This document shows, piece by piece, positions 1 to 6,580 of a stretch of DNA of 7,192 nucleotides. The first letter of the stretch is position 1, and each line of letters begins with the position of its first letter. The DNA lies in NCBI GenBank assembly GCA_026397575.1, contig JAPLUP010000363.1, positions 1 to 7,192 of the forward strand, in the 5' to 3' direction. The translations under genes and the position numbers were made by a program. Below the pieces are notes generated by a model, which made no database searches, had not been told where the DNA came from, and saw only the letters and a list, made by a program, of their open reading frames with translations. Source of the stretch: Candidatus Zixiibacteriota bacterium. GTDB lineage: Bacteria; Zixibacteria; MSB-5A5; CAIYYT01.

Positions 1-273
1 GGTTACAGGTTGGCGGCGGAGCGCGGCACGATAGGTGATGCCTACATCCTGGCCTCCGGCAAGGCAGATACAGTTGAGAATTATCTCCATATGTTAATCA
101 AGCATTCGACTGCCGACATAAGTATAAGAGTAGACAAGAAACTGCTCCGACCGGTCGAAGTGCCTTTGCTTGTCGGCAGCATCAGCAAAGCCAGGCGGGA
201 ATTGGGATACCAGCCCCGCTACAGAATAGAAGAGACGTTAGTCGATACGCTGGAATACTGGAGGAAGAATTGA
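1..273 (+). CDS. NAD-dependent epimerase/dehydratase family protein, C-terminal fragment (GDP-6-deoxymannose reductase or GDP-mannose dehydratase type)
   Basis: The reading frame is open from the first base and ends at TGA 271-273, so only the last 90 residues are present. The tail holds the family's C-terminal signature: 'RPVEVPLLVGSISKARRELG', then a Gly-Tyr-Gln-Pro turn and 'EETLVDTLEYWR'. In GDP-mannose 4,6-dehydratases and GDP-4-dehydro-6-deoxymannose reductases the equivalent stretch (R-P-x-[DE]-V-P-x-L-x-G-x-x-S-K-A-R-x-x-L-G-[WY]) lies in the nucleotide-sugar binding lobe. The ending 'TL..LEYWR' is closer to my memory of the reductases, but the catalytic YxxxK and the Rossmann motif lie outside the window, so the exact substrate is open. 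The family is cytosolic and makes activated deoxysugars for surface glycans. The stop codon overlaps the start of the next gene, which implies one operon. Confidence 0.8.
   Translation, partial: GYRLAAERGTIGDAYILASGKADTVENYLHMLIKHSTADISIRVDKKLLRPVEVPLLVGSISKARRELGYQPRYRIEETLVDTLEYWRKN
260..264 (+). promoter_or_regulatory. Shine-Dalgarno for the dehydrogenase gene, supporting a TTG start
   Basis: GGAGG lies five bases before TTG at 270-272 and inside the 3' end of the upstream epimerase gene. No ATG or GTG is suitably placed near it, so the sequence supports a TTG start whose bases overlap the upstream TGA stop (TTGA). This layout fits translational coupling. Confidence 0.65.
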
Positions 274-1583
274 AGGATACGTTAGCTCATAAACTAGACA
301 ACCACACTGCGGTGATCGGTGTGTTCGGTCTGGGATATGTTGGGTTGCCGTTGGCAATCGAGTACTGTCAGCAAGGTTTTCGCTGTATAGGTTTCGAGAT
401 TTCGCCCAAGAAGATCAATTTGGTCAATTCGGGTAAGTCCGATATCGGTGATGTCACGAACGCTCATGTGAAGAGTGCAGTGGGCAAGAAATTGTTGAAG
501 GCGACCGCGGATTTCTCACTCCTTAAGCAGTGCGATGTTGCCGCGATTTGCGTGCCAACGCCGCTGTCCAAGACCAAAGACCCGGACGTGTCCTACATTC
601 TGCGGGCGGTAGAGGAACTGCGAAGATATCTGCACAAGGAGATGCTGGTTATTCTCGAATCGACAACCTATCCGGGCACAACCGAGGAACTGATTCTGCC
701 GATCCTGGAAACAACCGGCCTCAAGGTCGGCAAAGACTTCTATCTGGCTTTTAGCCCCGAGCGCGTTGATCCGGGCAATGCGACCTATGGTACCAAGAAT
801 ACACCGCGCGTGGTGGGTGGCCATACTCAGAAATGCCAGAAAATGGCCAAGCTATTCTACGAGAAAGCGATTAATCATGTTCATCTCGTCAGTTCCACAC
901 AGGCTGCGGAAATGGTGAAGCTGCTGGAGAATACTTTTCGCTCGGTCAATATCGGATTGGTGAATGAAGTGGCGTTGATGTGCGATCGACTCAAGATCGA
1001 CGCTTGGGAGATTATTGACGCGGCCTCGACTAAACCGTTCGGCTTTATGCCGTTCTATCCCGGACCCGGTCTGGGCGGTCACTGCATTCCGATCGACCCT
1101 CACTATCTGTCGTGGAAGCTGAAGAGCCTGAACTACTACTCGCGTTTTATTGAACTGGCTGGGGACATCAATTCCCACATGCCGGAGTACGTGTTTGACC
1201 GCGTGACGCGACTTCTGAACAAGCACCAGAAGCCGATCAGGGGTGCACGGATTGTCGTCCTGGGAGTGGCTTACAAACGCGACATCTCCGATCTACGCGA
1301 GTCTCCGGCGATCGACTGCATCCGACTGCTCCAGAAACAGGGAGCGAAGGTGCAATACAACGATCCTTATGCGCCGTTGATCAAGATGGAAGAGGGAGAA
1401 AAGGGCATGCACTCCGTCACTCTAACCCCGACTTTGCTCAAGTCCGCCGATCTGGTTGTGGTGTTGACCGATCACACATGCTACGACTACCAGTGGATCG
1501 CCAAGAATGCGCGTCTCATTTTTGATACTCGAAATGCCACCAAGCACGTCAGAGGTCACAGCAAAAAGATCGAAAGACTGTAA
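270..1583 (+). CDS. wbpA: Nucleotide sugar dehydrogenase, WbpA-type UDP-N-acetylglucosamine 6-dehydrogenase
   Basis: This cytosolic enzyme oxidises C6 of a UDP-N-acetylhexosamine to the uronic acid in two NAD+-dependent steps, feeding surface-polysaccharide synthesis. The protein is 437 residues, the usual length for WbpA. Its N-terminal Rossmann motif GLGYVGLP is at residues 20-27 and LESTTYPGTTEE at 129-140. A conserved AAEMVKLLEN block follows, with E214 and K217. The active-site segment GPGLGGHCIPIDP carries the catalytic cysteine at C272, and the C-terminal Rossmann-like domain has GVAYK at 332-336 and RESP at 343-346. The run from 'TKPFGF' through the cysteine loop matches Pseudomonas WbpA closely from memory, better than UDP-glucose dehydrogenases. 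The family also includes UDP-ManNAc (WecC) and UDP-GalNAc dehydrogenases, so substrate is less certain than family. TTG is the start; the gene overlaps the preceding epimerase gene and is the last of its operon, followed by a terminator. Confidence 0.92.
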   Translation: MKDTLAHKLDNHTAVIGVFGLGYVGLPLAIEYCQQGFRCIGFEISPKKINLVNSGKSDIGDVTNAHVKSAVGKKLLKATADFSLLKQCDVAAICVPTPLSKTKDPDVSYILRAVEELRRYLHKEMLVILESTTYPGTTEELILPILETTGLKVGKDFYLAFSPERVDPGNATYGTKNTPRVVGGHTQKCQKMAKLFYEKAINHVHLVSSTQAAEMVKLLENTFRSVNIGLVNEVALMCDRLKIDAWEIIDAASTKPFGFMPFYPGPGLGGHCIPIDPHYLSWKLKSLNYYSRFIELAGDINSHMPEYVFDRVTRLLNKHQKPIRGARIVVLGVAYKRDISDLRESPAIDCIRLLQKQGAKVQYNDPYAPLIKMEEGEKGMHSVTLTPTLLKSADLVVVLTDHTCYDYQWIAKNARLIFDTRNATKHVRGHSKKIERL

Positions 1584-1613
1584 ACAGCATCGGTCATGAT
1601 GGATGGTTTTCAT

Positions 1614-1644
1614 AGCGGGCGGGTGAGCAACTCGCCCGCTTTTT
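1614..1644 (+). terminator. Intrinsic terminator after the nucleotide-sugar operon
   Basis: A GC-rich hairpin begins 30 bases after the dehydrogenase stop and runs into five T at 1640-1644. It can fold as AGCGGGCG (1614-1621) with CGCCCGCT (1633-1640), or as GCGGGTGAG (1619-1627) with CTCGCCCGC (1631-1639) around a CAA loop. The second fold is a nine-pair stem with one G-T pair. Either gives a standard rho-independent signal. Confidence 0.85.
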
Positions 1645-1710
1645 GTTGTGGTCGCGTCGACAAAAGTGTTGTCCGTGAAACATCTTCTTACGTCCTTCCG
1701 TAGCACTACT

Positions 1711-3972
1711 ATGTTCGATTTCAGAACCAACCTCAACACTTTCTGGATCGCTGTTTTCGTCGCAGTCACTTGCGGTGTCACAGCGCGATCACAAGATGGC
1801 TTTTCTCCGAATGACAAGCCGACTCTGTCAGTCAATCACTCTGCCGGCCAGATCAAGATTGACGGAGAATTTGACGATGTCGGTTGGCAAGGTGCGGCCA
1901 AGGCGACCAACTTCGCTGAGCACTCTCCCGGCGACCAGACGAGGCCGCCGGTCGAGACGGAAGTCTTGGTCACCTATGACGATGAGAATTTCTATTTGGG
2001 TTTTCTCTGCAGCGATGATCCCAAAACAGTTAGATACTCCTTGCGGGATCGCGACGAGATGTTTGATGGCGATTACGTCGGCATCCTGATGGACACCTAC
2101 GGTGACGCATCCTGGGCGTACGAACTTTTTGTAAATCCCCTGGGATGTCAGGGAGACTTGCGCATGATGTCCAGCGGAGAGGAGGACCCCAGTTTCGACA
2201 TCGTTTTCTCCACACAAGGAAAGGTAACCGACAAAGGATATCAGGTGGAAGTGGCGATTCCGTTCAGCAGTCTGCGTTTTCCCGACAGACCTGTGCAGGA
2301 ATGGAAGGCGACTTTCTGGCGCAATCGTCCTCGCAGCAGTCGTGAGCGATCGACCTGGGCTGCCATCAATCGAAACGAGCCCTGCTTTATCTGCCAATGG
2401 GGCACTCTAAGGGGTATCGAAAACGTCAAACCGGGGAGTAGTTTCGAGTTTTTGCCTTCTGTGATTTCTTATCAGACAACGCACCTCAAAAAATCGGGGA
2501 ACCCATCTTCGGGGTTTACTGATGACAAGATCAAGGCTGAGGGCGCGCTCAATTTTCGCTATCTCTTGTCATCCGACTTCACCGCCGATTTCACTTACAA
2601 TCCCGATTTCAGCCAGATCGAATCCGATGCCGCTCAGATAGATGTCAATAGCCCCTATGCGCTGTATTACCTTGAGAAACGCCCGTTTTTTCAGGAGGGG
2701 AGCGATCTGTTCCAAACATACGTCAACGCCGTGTATACTCGCTCGATAAACGACCCCTTGATGGCAATGAAGTTGACCGGCCGCCTCAATCGCACGGCTA
2801 TCGGTTATATTGGCGCACGTGACCGTAAGACCCCTCTGGTGTTGCCGTTCCAAGAGAGTTCAGAGCAGCTTGAGGTGGGCAAGAGCTACTCCAATGTCTT
2901 GCGCGTCAAACAGACATTCCTGGAGGACTCATATTTCGGCGCCTTGATGACCGACCGTCGTTTAGACAACGGTGGCGCCGGGACTATCGCAGGCGGTGAT
3001 GGTTCAGTGCGATTTTTGAAGAACTACCGCTTTAACCTCGGCGTATTTGCCAGTCGCACCGTGGAATCAACCGATACGGTAATGTCACAGGGCGTGTCTC
3101 CAACGACCTTTGAACGTGGCCATCACACGTCGGCATTTGACGGTGAATCGTACTGGGGTCACGCCTTATTCGCTGCCGTCGGGCGCGATGCCAGAGTCTG
3201 GAATTCCAATCTGAACTATACCGAACTGAGTCCAACATTCAGGGTTGACAATGGCTATCTCGACAGAAATGATCGAAAGACGGTGGAGTTCTGGAACGGG
3301 CTGAACTTCCGTCCTAACACTCGCGCCGTTGACGAGGTCTCGGTCTTTCTGGAATCAGCCCGAGTTTGGAACTGCGCCGGACAACGCAAGGACGAATGGT
3401 TACAGCCGGAAATCGAGGTGCTGTTCAGGCGGCAGACGCAGGTTAGTATGAACTATCTCTGGAGCCGAGAGACATACCGAGACGTTTATTTTCCCGGCAT
3501 TCGCCGCTTCGGAGTTGGAGTCGAAAGCAACTTCAGCAAGCCCATCAGCGTGGGTTTTAGTCTGAGTCATGGACGGTTTGTTGCCCGCCGTGTCGATCCG
3601 CCGGTGCTCGGCCGAGGAACCAATTACTCGGTCTCGGCAACGCTGCGGTTCTGGCAACGTCTGCTTGTCGTGCCTCGACTCGATTATTCGAAGCTTGCTT
3701 TTCCCGATGGCAGCAAGATTTACAGCGGCTTTGTCTCGCGAACGCGGATCAACTACCAGTTTAGCCGCGAGTGGTTCCTGCGTCTGGTTGTGCAGTACGA
3801 TGATTTCGACCGGAGTCTTTCCATCGAGCCGCTGCTAAGTTACAAGCTAAACCCCTTCACAATCTTCTACCTTGGCTCGTCGTACGGCCTCCAGGAGCCG
3901 GGAGGGGATGGCGACTGGACAAACACCGGGCATCAGTACTTTCTGAAATTGCAGTATCTTCTTCGGGTCTGA
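1711..3972 (+). CDS. Outer-membrane protein with CBM9-like N-terminal domain and DUF5916 beta-barrel
   Basis: Read from ATG 1711 the product is 753 residues. A hydrophobic signal peptide lies at about 11-25 (FWIAVFVAVTCGVTA), and the mature protein starts near residue 26. Residues about 38-235 form a CBM9-like beta-sandwich, opening with 'IKIDGEFDDVGWQ' (the I-D-G-x-x-D-x-x-x-W signature), with 'AIPFSSLRF' and the closing 'WGTLRGIENVKPG' later. From about 245 to the end is the DUF5916 region, with the hallmark 'YNPDFSQIESDAAQI' and 'YYLEKRPFFQEGSDLF'. Alternating, aromatic-rich strands continue to the C-terminal 'YFLKLQYLLRV', as expected for an outer-membrane barrel. The family's substrate is unknown; sugar or peptide handling at the cell surface is only suggested by the CBM9-like fold. 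The frame is open upstream to GTG 1648, but ATG 1711 puts the signal peptide at the N-terminus. No clear Shine-Dalgarno precedes any candidate. A Cys-Phe-Ile-Cys pair lies at 225-228. Confidence 0.88.
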   Translation: MFDFRTNLNTFWIAVFVAVTCGVTARSQDGFSPNDKPTLSVNHSAGQIKIDGEFDDVGWQGAAKATNFAEHSPGDQTRPPVETEVLVTYDDENFYLGFLCSDDPKTVRYSLRDRDEMFDGDYVGILMDTYGDASWAYELFVNPLGCQGDLRMMSSGEEDPSFDIVFSTQGKVTDKGYQVEVAIPFSSLRFPDRPVQEWKATFWRNRPRSSRERSTWAAINRNEPCFICQWGTLRGIENVKPGSSFEFLPSVISYQTTHLKKSGNPSSGFTDDKIKAEGALNFRYLLSSDFTADFTYNPDFSQIESDAAQIDVNSPYALYYLEKRPFFQEGSDLFQTYVNAVYTRSINDPLMAMKLTGRLNRTAIGYIGARDRKTPLVLPFQESSEQLEVGKSYSNVLRVKQTFLEDSYFGALMTDRRLDNGGAGTIAGGDGSVRFLKNYRFNLGVFASRTVESTDTVMSQGVSPTTFERGHHTSAFDGESYWGHALFAAVGRDARVWNSNLNYTELSPTFRVDNGYLDRNDRKTVEFWNGLNFRPNTRAVDEVSVFLESARVWNCAGQRKDEWLQPEIEVLFRRQTQVSMNYLWSRETYRDVYFPGIRRFGVGVESNFSKPISVGFSLSHGRFVARRVDPPVLGRGTNYSVSATLRFWQRLLVVPRLDYSKLAFPDGSKIYSGFVSRTRINYQFSREWFLRLVVQYDDFDRSLSIEPLLSYKLNPFTIFYLGSSYGLQEPGGDGDWTNTGHQYFLKLQYLLRV

Positions 3973-4021
3973 CGTCGTTGCGATTCTGACTCATCACCCC
4001 AATTGAATGGTCTCACATCAC

Positions 4022-4049
4022 AAAAAAGGGTGACCGTTTCCAGTCACCC
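4022..4049 (-). terminator. Intrinsic terminator of the minus-strand two-gene operon
   Basis: GGGTGAC (4028-4034) and GTCACCC (4043-4049) form a seven-pair stem around an eight-base loop. The six A at 4022-4027 become a T tract right after the stem when read on the minus strand, so this terminates transcription of the gene ending at 4106. On the plus strand there is no T tract after the stem, so it is not a clear terminator for the DUF5916 gene that converges on it. Confidence 0.75.
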
Positions 4050-4105
4050 CGTAGTTATGCGCGACCGTAGCCCTCTGCTGCCGCGGAAGATGCAGTATGT
4101 ATTCC

Positions 4106-4648
4106 TTAGGGCTTACCGTTACATGACAAGAAGAGAATGATATCCTTTACGTCAATGTGAAAGGGCGTCTCCGCGACCATGAAATAGAGATGGAATTTCT
4201 CCTTGTAAATGATCGTCTTGGCCTCATTGAAGTGGGACAGGAAATCGGCTGATTCCTTCCACTCAATGCTGCGGGTGCCGCCAGCCGCTATCGCGATGCC
4301 ATCAAGAATCTTTACGGCACTTGCCCTCACATCGGCTGGGGACGAATAGCTTTTTTCGGAAATCCAAATCTGGCCGGTGGCCACGGTGGACTCATGATTG
4401 GTGATCTTGCAGGCAAAACCAATGTCGTCGACGCTGTTGAGTTGGTCCTTGTGGTCCTGCCAATCGCTGTTGTCAGTCAAATCGACATACCGCGGAGTGA
4501 AGGTCGTATCGGTTTGTCCCTCCAAGTCCGACAGATTGTCGATCACAACAACTATATTACCAGAGGTGATGCAGTTGTTGCCGAGCGTCATCAGCAGGGC
4601 AAGGATGCCCAGACCGATCTTCAGAGCGATTATTGATGTCTTTTTCAT
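4106..4648 (-). CDS. Secreted protein of unknown function, possibly membrane-anchored
   Basis: I do not recognise a family for this 180-residue protein. The N-terminus is a clear export signal: two lysines, then a hydrophobic stretch at about 5-22. Cys26 follows in 'LMTLGNNCITSG'. A lipoprotein is possible, but Asn-Asn before the Cys does not fit the usual lipobox (small residues at -1 and -2). The mature part alternates short polar and hydrophobic stretches, suggesting a beta-sandwich, for example 'IGFACKITNHES', 'TGQIWISEK', 'KFHLYFMVAE' and 'FHIDVKDIILFLS'. Further cysteines are at 80 and 176, near the C-terminus. The start is firm: GGAGG (4657-4661) lies eight bases upstream, within the end of the preceding barrel gene, whose stop is only three bases away. 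Co-translation with the barrel suggests a shared envelope role, but this is inference. A terminator follows the gene. Confidence 0.75.
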   Translation of the reverse strand: MKKTSIIALKIGLGILALLMTLGNNCITSGNIVVVIDNLSDLEGQTDTTFTPRYVDLTDNSDWQDHKDQLNSVDDIGFACKITNHESTVATGQIWISEKSYSSPADVRASAVKILDGIAIAAGGTRSIEWKESADFLSHFNEAKTIIYKEKFHLYFMVAETPFHIDVKDIILFLSCNGKP

Positions 4649-4651
4649 AGC

Positions 4652-5242
4652 TTATTCCTCCGAAACGCCGAAGTAGTAGTTCAGGCCGACAGTGACGGCG
4701 CCGTTCTTGCGGGAACCGGTGTCGCCGTTGCTGTGACTATCGTCCTTGTAAGGGAAGATCAGGGCTTTACCGCGGAAATCTACGGAAAGGTAGTCCGTAA
4801 TGCCGAATTCGAAACCGACGCCGAGCCACAGGGAACCCTTTGTCAAATCGGGAAGCCCTTTCTTGGCGAATTTCGCCGAGGCAACTCCCAAAATCCCATA
4901 AGCGTTCAAGCCTTTGTAACCCGTCACGCCTCCAAAGACGACGTCAACACCATAGGTGCTGTACTTCCCGCCGTCGCGCGTCATCATGATGTCACCCAAG
5001 CTTCCTACCTTCACCTCACCATCGCCGTTCTTTAGATACGTGTAGTTCGGTTCGACTGCCAGGTAAGTCGTCACTGGAATACGCGCCTTTAAACCGATGA
5101 CTGTGCCCGACTTGGTGTCTTCCTGCGCGACCGGAAGATTCAGACCCCCGAAGGCGCCGACAGAGAATCGAAATGCCTGTGCCATGGGATTGATCATGAC
5201 AACTGACAGAAGCAGAATCAACAATGCGATTCTGAATTTCAT
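4652..5242 (-). CDS. Small outer-membrane beta-barrel protein (OmpA/OmpW-like porin family)
   Basis: The 196-residue product has a signal peptide at 1-23 ending in an Ala-Gln-Ala cleavage site. The remainder is a typical small barrel: 'FRFSVGAFGGLNLP' as first strand, 'TVIGLKARIPVTTYLAVEPNYTYL', 'STYGVDVVFGG', 'LNAYGILGVASAKF', 'LWLGVGFEFGITDYLSVDFRGKA' and a last strand 'GAVTVGLNYYFG', joined by polar loops. About eight strands fit the length, as in the outer-membrane beta-barrel domain family. Such proteins serve structural, adhesive or small-solute roles and the sequence does not say which. The frame is open upstream to 5341, but ATG 5242 has GGAGG (5247-5251) four bases before it and places the signal peptide first, so it is the start. 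It is the first gene of a minus-strand operon with the secreted protein downstream. Confidence 0.85.
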   Translation of the reverse strand: MKFRIALLILLLSVVMINPMAQAFRFSVGAFGGLNLPVAQEDTKSGTVIGLKARIPVTTYLAVEPNYTYLKNGDGEVKVGSLGDIMMTRDGGKYSTYGVDVVFGGVTGYKGLNAYGILGVASAKFAKKGLPDLTKGSLWLGVGFEFGITDYLSVDFRGKALIFPYKDDSHSNGDTGSRKNGAVTVGLNYYFGVSEE

Positions 5243-5439
5243 AAAACCTCCATTTGCGTTAGCCGTGTAACCCGCCTTTGCGTCACTGCTTACCGAGCGA
5301 GAAGTTAACAGCTGCCGGCGAAAAAGCAACAAAAACAACATAGTATCAGTTATTGACCCAAAACAGTTGCGCTGCGACCAGAAATGTCCGTAATTTCCGG
5401 AAGTGTTGAAGGTGTCAATCTTATCTTAAGGAGTTGAGA
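5243..5439. promoter_or_regulatory. Divergent intergenic region that should hold two promoters
   Basis: This 197-base gap separates the divergently transcribed barrel gene and LolA-like gene, so it should carry a promoter for each. I find no convincing -35/-10 pair on either strand. The plus strand has an A-rich stretch at about 5321-5340 and an eight-base palindrome TTCCGGAA just before 5403. The location follows from gene layout; no specific box is claimed. Confidence 0.4.
5428..5433 (+). promoter_or_regulatory. Shine-Dalgarno choosing the ATG at 5440
   Basis: AAGGAG ends six bases before ATG 5440. The in-frame TTG at 5434 touches this motif directly and so is too close to serve as start. 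Confidence 0.75.
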
Positions 5440-6207
5440 ATGGTCAGAAAAATCATGCTGGCGGCGATGCTGCTGCTGGTTTTGGTAGCGTCTTTGATTG
5501 CCGCCGAAATGACGGCCGATGATCTTATTGCCAAGTACTTTGCTGCCACCGGTGGTGAGCAGAGTCTCCGCGCCCTGAAATCCATGAGTATTAAGGGAAC
5601 CGCCTTTGGACAGGGTATGTCCATGGATCTGAAGGCAAGCTACGTTTTGCCCAACAAGATGTACATGGAAAACGGAATGAACGGCATAGTCATGAATGCT
5701 ACAGCCACCAATGGCAAAGATGCATGGGTGGTTGTGCCAATGCTCAATAGCTCATACAGCATAACAGGCGATGATAAGGAGTCCATAGCAGAGCAGGCCA
5801 ACCGCTTCCCATTGTTGGATTACAAGAAGGCCGGTGGTACCGCGAAGCTTATCGGCGAGGATCTTGTCAAGGGTGCTAAGGCATTCAAGCTGCAATATGT
5901 CGGCCCGTCAAAGGACACAACCATCTACTACTTTGACGCCACCACTTACCTGCCTGTCAAAGAGAAGCGCGGAGAAGCAGTCGTATCCTACTCCGACTAT
6001 CGGAAGACTGGTGGCCTGACGCTTCCACACAAGATTTCCGTGCAGGCAGGCGCACAGACATCAATGATGACGGTCGACACGATCATCGTCAATCAACCGA
6101 TTGCTGATTCGTTGTTCGTAATGCCCAAGGATGTCAAGCCGTACGACTCGCTGAAGGCGTTGCAGCAGAGAATGCAGGGTGGTGGCGGCGCCGGTGGCGG
6201 GAAATAG
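5440..6207 (+). CDS. Secreted LolA-like protein (outer membrane lipoprotein-sorting-like fold)
   Basis: From ATG 5440 the product is 255 residues. Residues 1-22 are a signal peptide with a basic start, a leucine-rich core and a small-residue cleavage site before Glu23. The mature protein opens with a helix, 'ADDLIAKYFAATGGEQSLRAL', and 'KSMSIKGTAFGQGMSMDLKA' begins the sheet, as in LolA/LolB-like periplasmic proteins. Typical later elements are 'YYFDATTYLPVKEKRGEAVV', where the converted substrate-like line is followed by 'YSDYRKTGGLTLPHKI'. These match the general pattern of proteins annotated as outer membrane lipoprotein-sorting proteins in many non-model Gram-negative bacteria. True LolA carries lipoproteins across the periplasm; these relatives are usually of unproven cargo. 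The C-terminus is a glycine-rich tail (GGGGAGGGK) that LolA lacks. The gene stands alone, divergent from the barrel operon and followed by a terminator. Confidence 0.75.
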   Translation: MVRKIMLAAMLLLVLVASLIAAEMTADDLIAKYFAATGGEQSLRALKSMSIKGTAFGQGMSMDLKASYVLPNKMYMENGMNGIVMNATATNGKDAWVVVPMLNSSYSITGDDKESIAEQANRFPLLDYKKAGGTAKLIGEDLVKGAKAFKLQYVGPSKDTTIYYFDATTYLPVKEKRGEAVVSYSDYRKTGGLTLPHKISVQAGAQTSMMTVDTIIVNQPIADSLFVMPKDVKPYDSLKALQQRMQGGGGAGGGK

Positions 6208-6280
6208 TATCGATTACATCCGCAGGCGGGATTTTTACTTGAGCGACTGAACTTCCGCCAAGGCGATGACCAATAAGATT

Positions 6281-6316
6281 CGGGCTGTTGATGATATAGT
6301 CAGCAGCCCGTTCTTA
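6281..6316 (+). terminator. Likely intrinsic terminator after the LolA-like gene
   Basis: CGGGCTGTTGA (6281-6291) pairs with TCAGCAGCCCG (6300-6310) over eleven positions with one G-T pair and an eight-base loop. The following tract, TTCTTAT, is T-rich but broken. It lies 73 bases after the stop at 6207, somewhat far, with nothing else evident between. Confidence 0.6.
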
Positions 6317-6580
6317 TACTGCCTGCCGGTGTTGTCCTCAAGATTAATTGTGATTGTTGAAGTGTGAATGCGTCGTTTGTTGCGGCTTTGACGGAACGGA
6401 GGTTCAGAGCCGGCCTTGGAATTGCATCGCTAACGAGACAACGTGGCCAAGCATTTACAGCCAATTGCTCGTATAAGAATGTTGACACTCGCGAAGTTGC
6501 GCCCGCAGGAACAGGTGTAGCGGTGATGAGTGGGCGTTTCTTGATACTGACAGAACTCGCAGGAGAGTGTATTAGCGCCA
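6317..6580 (+). other. Gene-free stretch upstream of the metal-linked pair
   Basis: I see no convincing gene here. An open frame at 6364-6591 on the plus strand and a longer one on the minus strand (6300-6725) both lack a good ribosome site and recognisable domains. Two modest hairpins are visible: CGGCTTT (6383-6389) with AGAGCCG (6406-6412), and GCGCCC (6499-6504) with GGGCGT (6532-6537). TTGACA at about 6482-6487 resembles a -35 box, but no good -10 box sits at the right distance. The stretch probably contains the promoter and leader of the next gene; no known riboswitch class was recognised. Confidence 0.35.

Noticed and set aside
516..824. Minus-strand open frame within the dehydrogenase gene
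   Set aside because: The plus-strand frame carries well-conserved catalytic motifs here, so this is a shadow frame. The same applies to the minus-strand frame at 852-1226.
1828..2397. Minus-strand open frame of 189 codons inside the DUF5916 gene
   Set aside because: It lies wholly opposite a gene with clear domain signatures, and its translation shows no recognisable domain or signal.
4394..4676. Plus-strand open frames opposite the secreted protein gene
   Set aside because: The minus-strand gene has a signal peptide, a strong ribosome site and a terminator. The plus-strand frames have none.
4733..5035. Plus-strand open frame opposite the outer-membrane barrel gene
   Set aside because: The minus-strand gene has a signal peptide and barrel strands, and this frame has no recognisable features.
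5434..5436. TTG as start of the LolA-like gene
   Set aside because: It abuts the AAGGAG ribosome site; ATG 5440 has correct spacing and begins a typical signal peptide.
6482..6516. TTGACA as a sigma-70 -35 box
   Set aside because: At 17 bases downstream the sequence is GCAGGA, which does not resemble a -10 box.
6317..6580. Cobalamin, TPP or other known riboswitch
   Set aside because: I found no B12 box, no CTGAGA/ACCTGAT thi elements and no other class signature.
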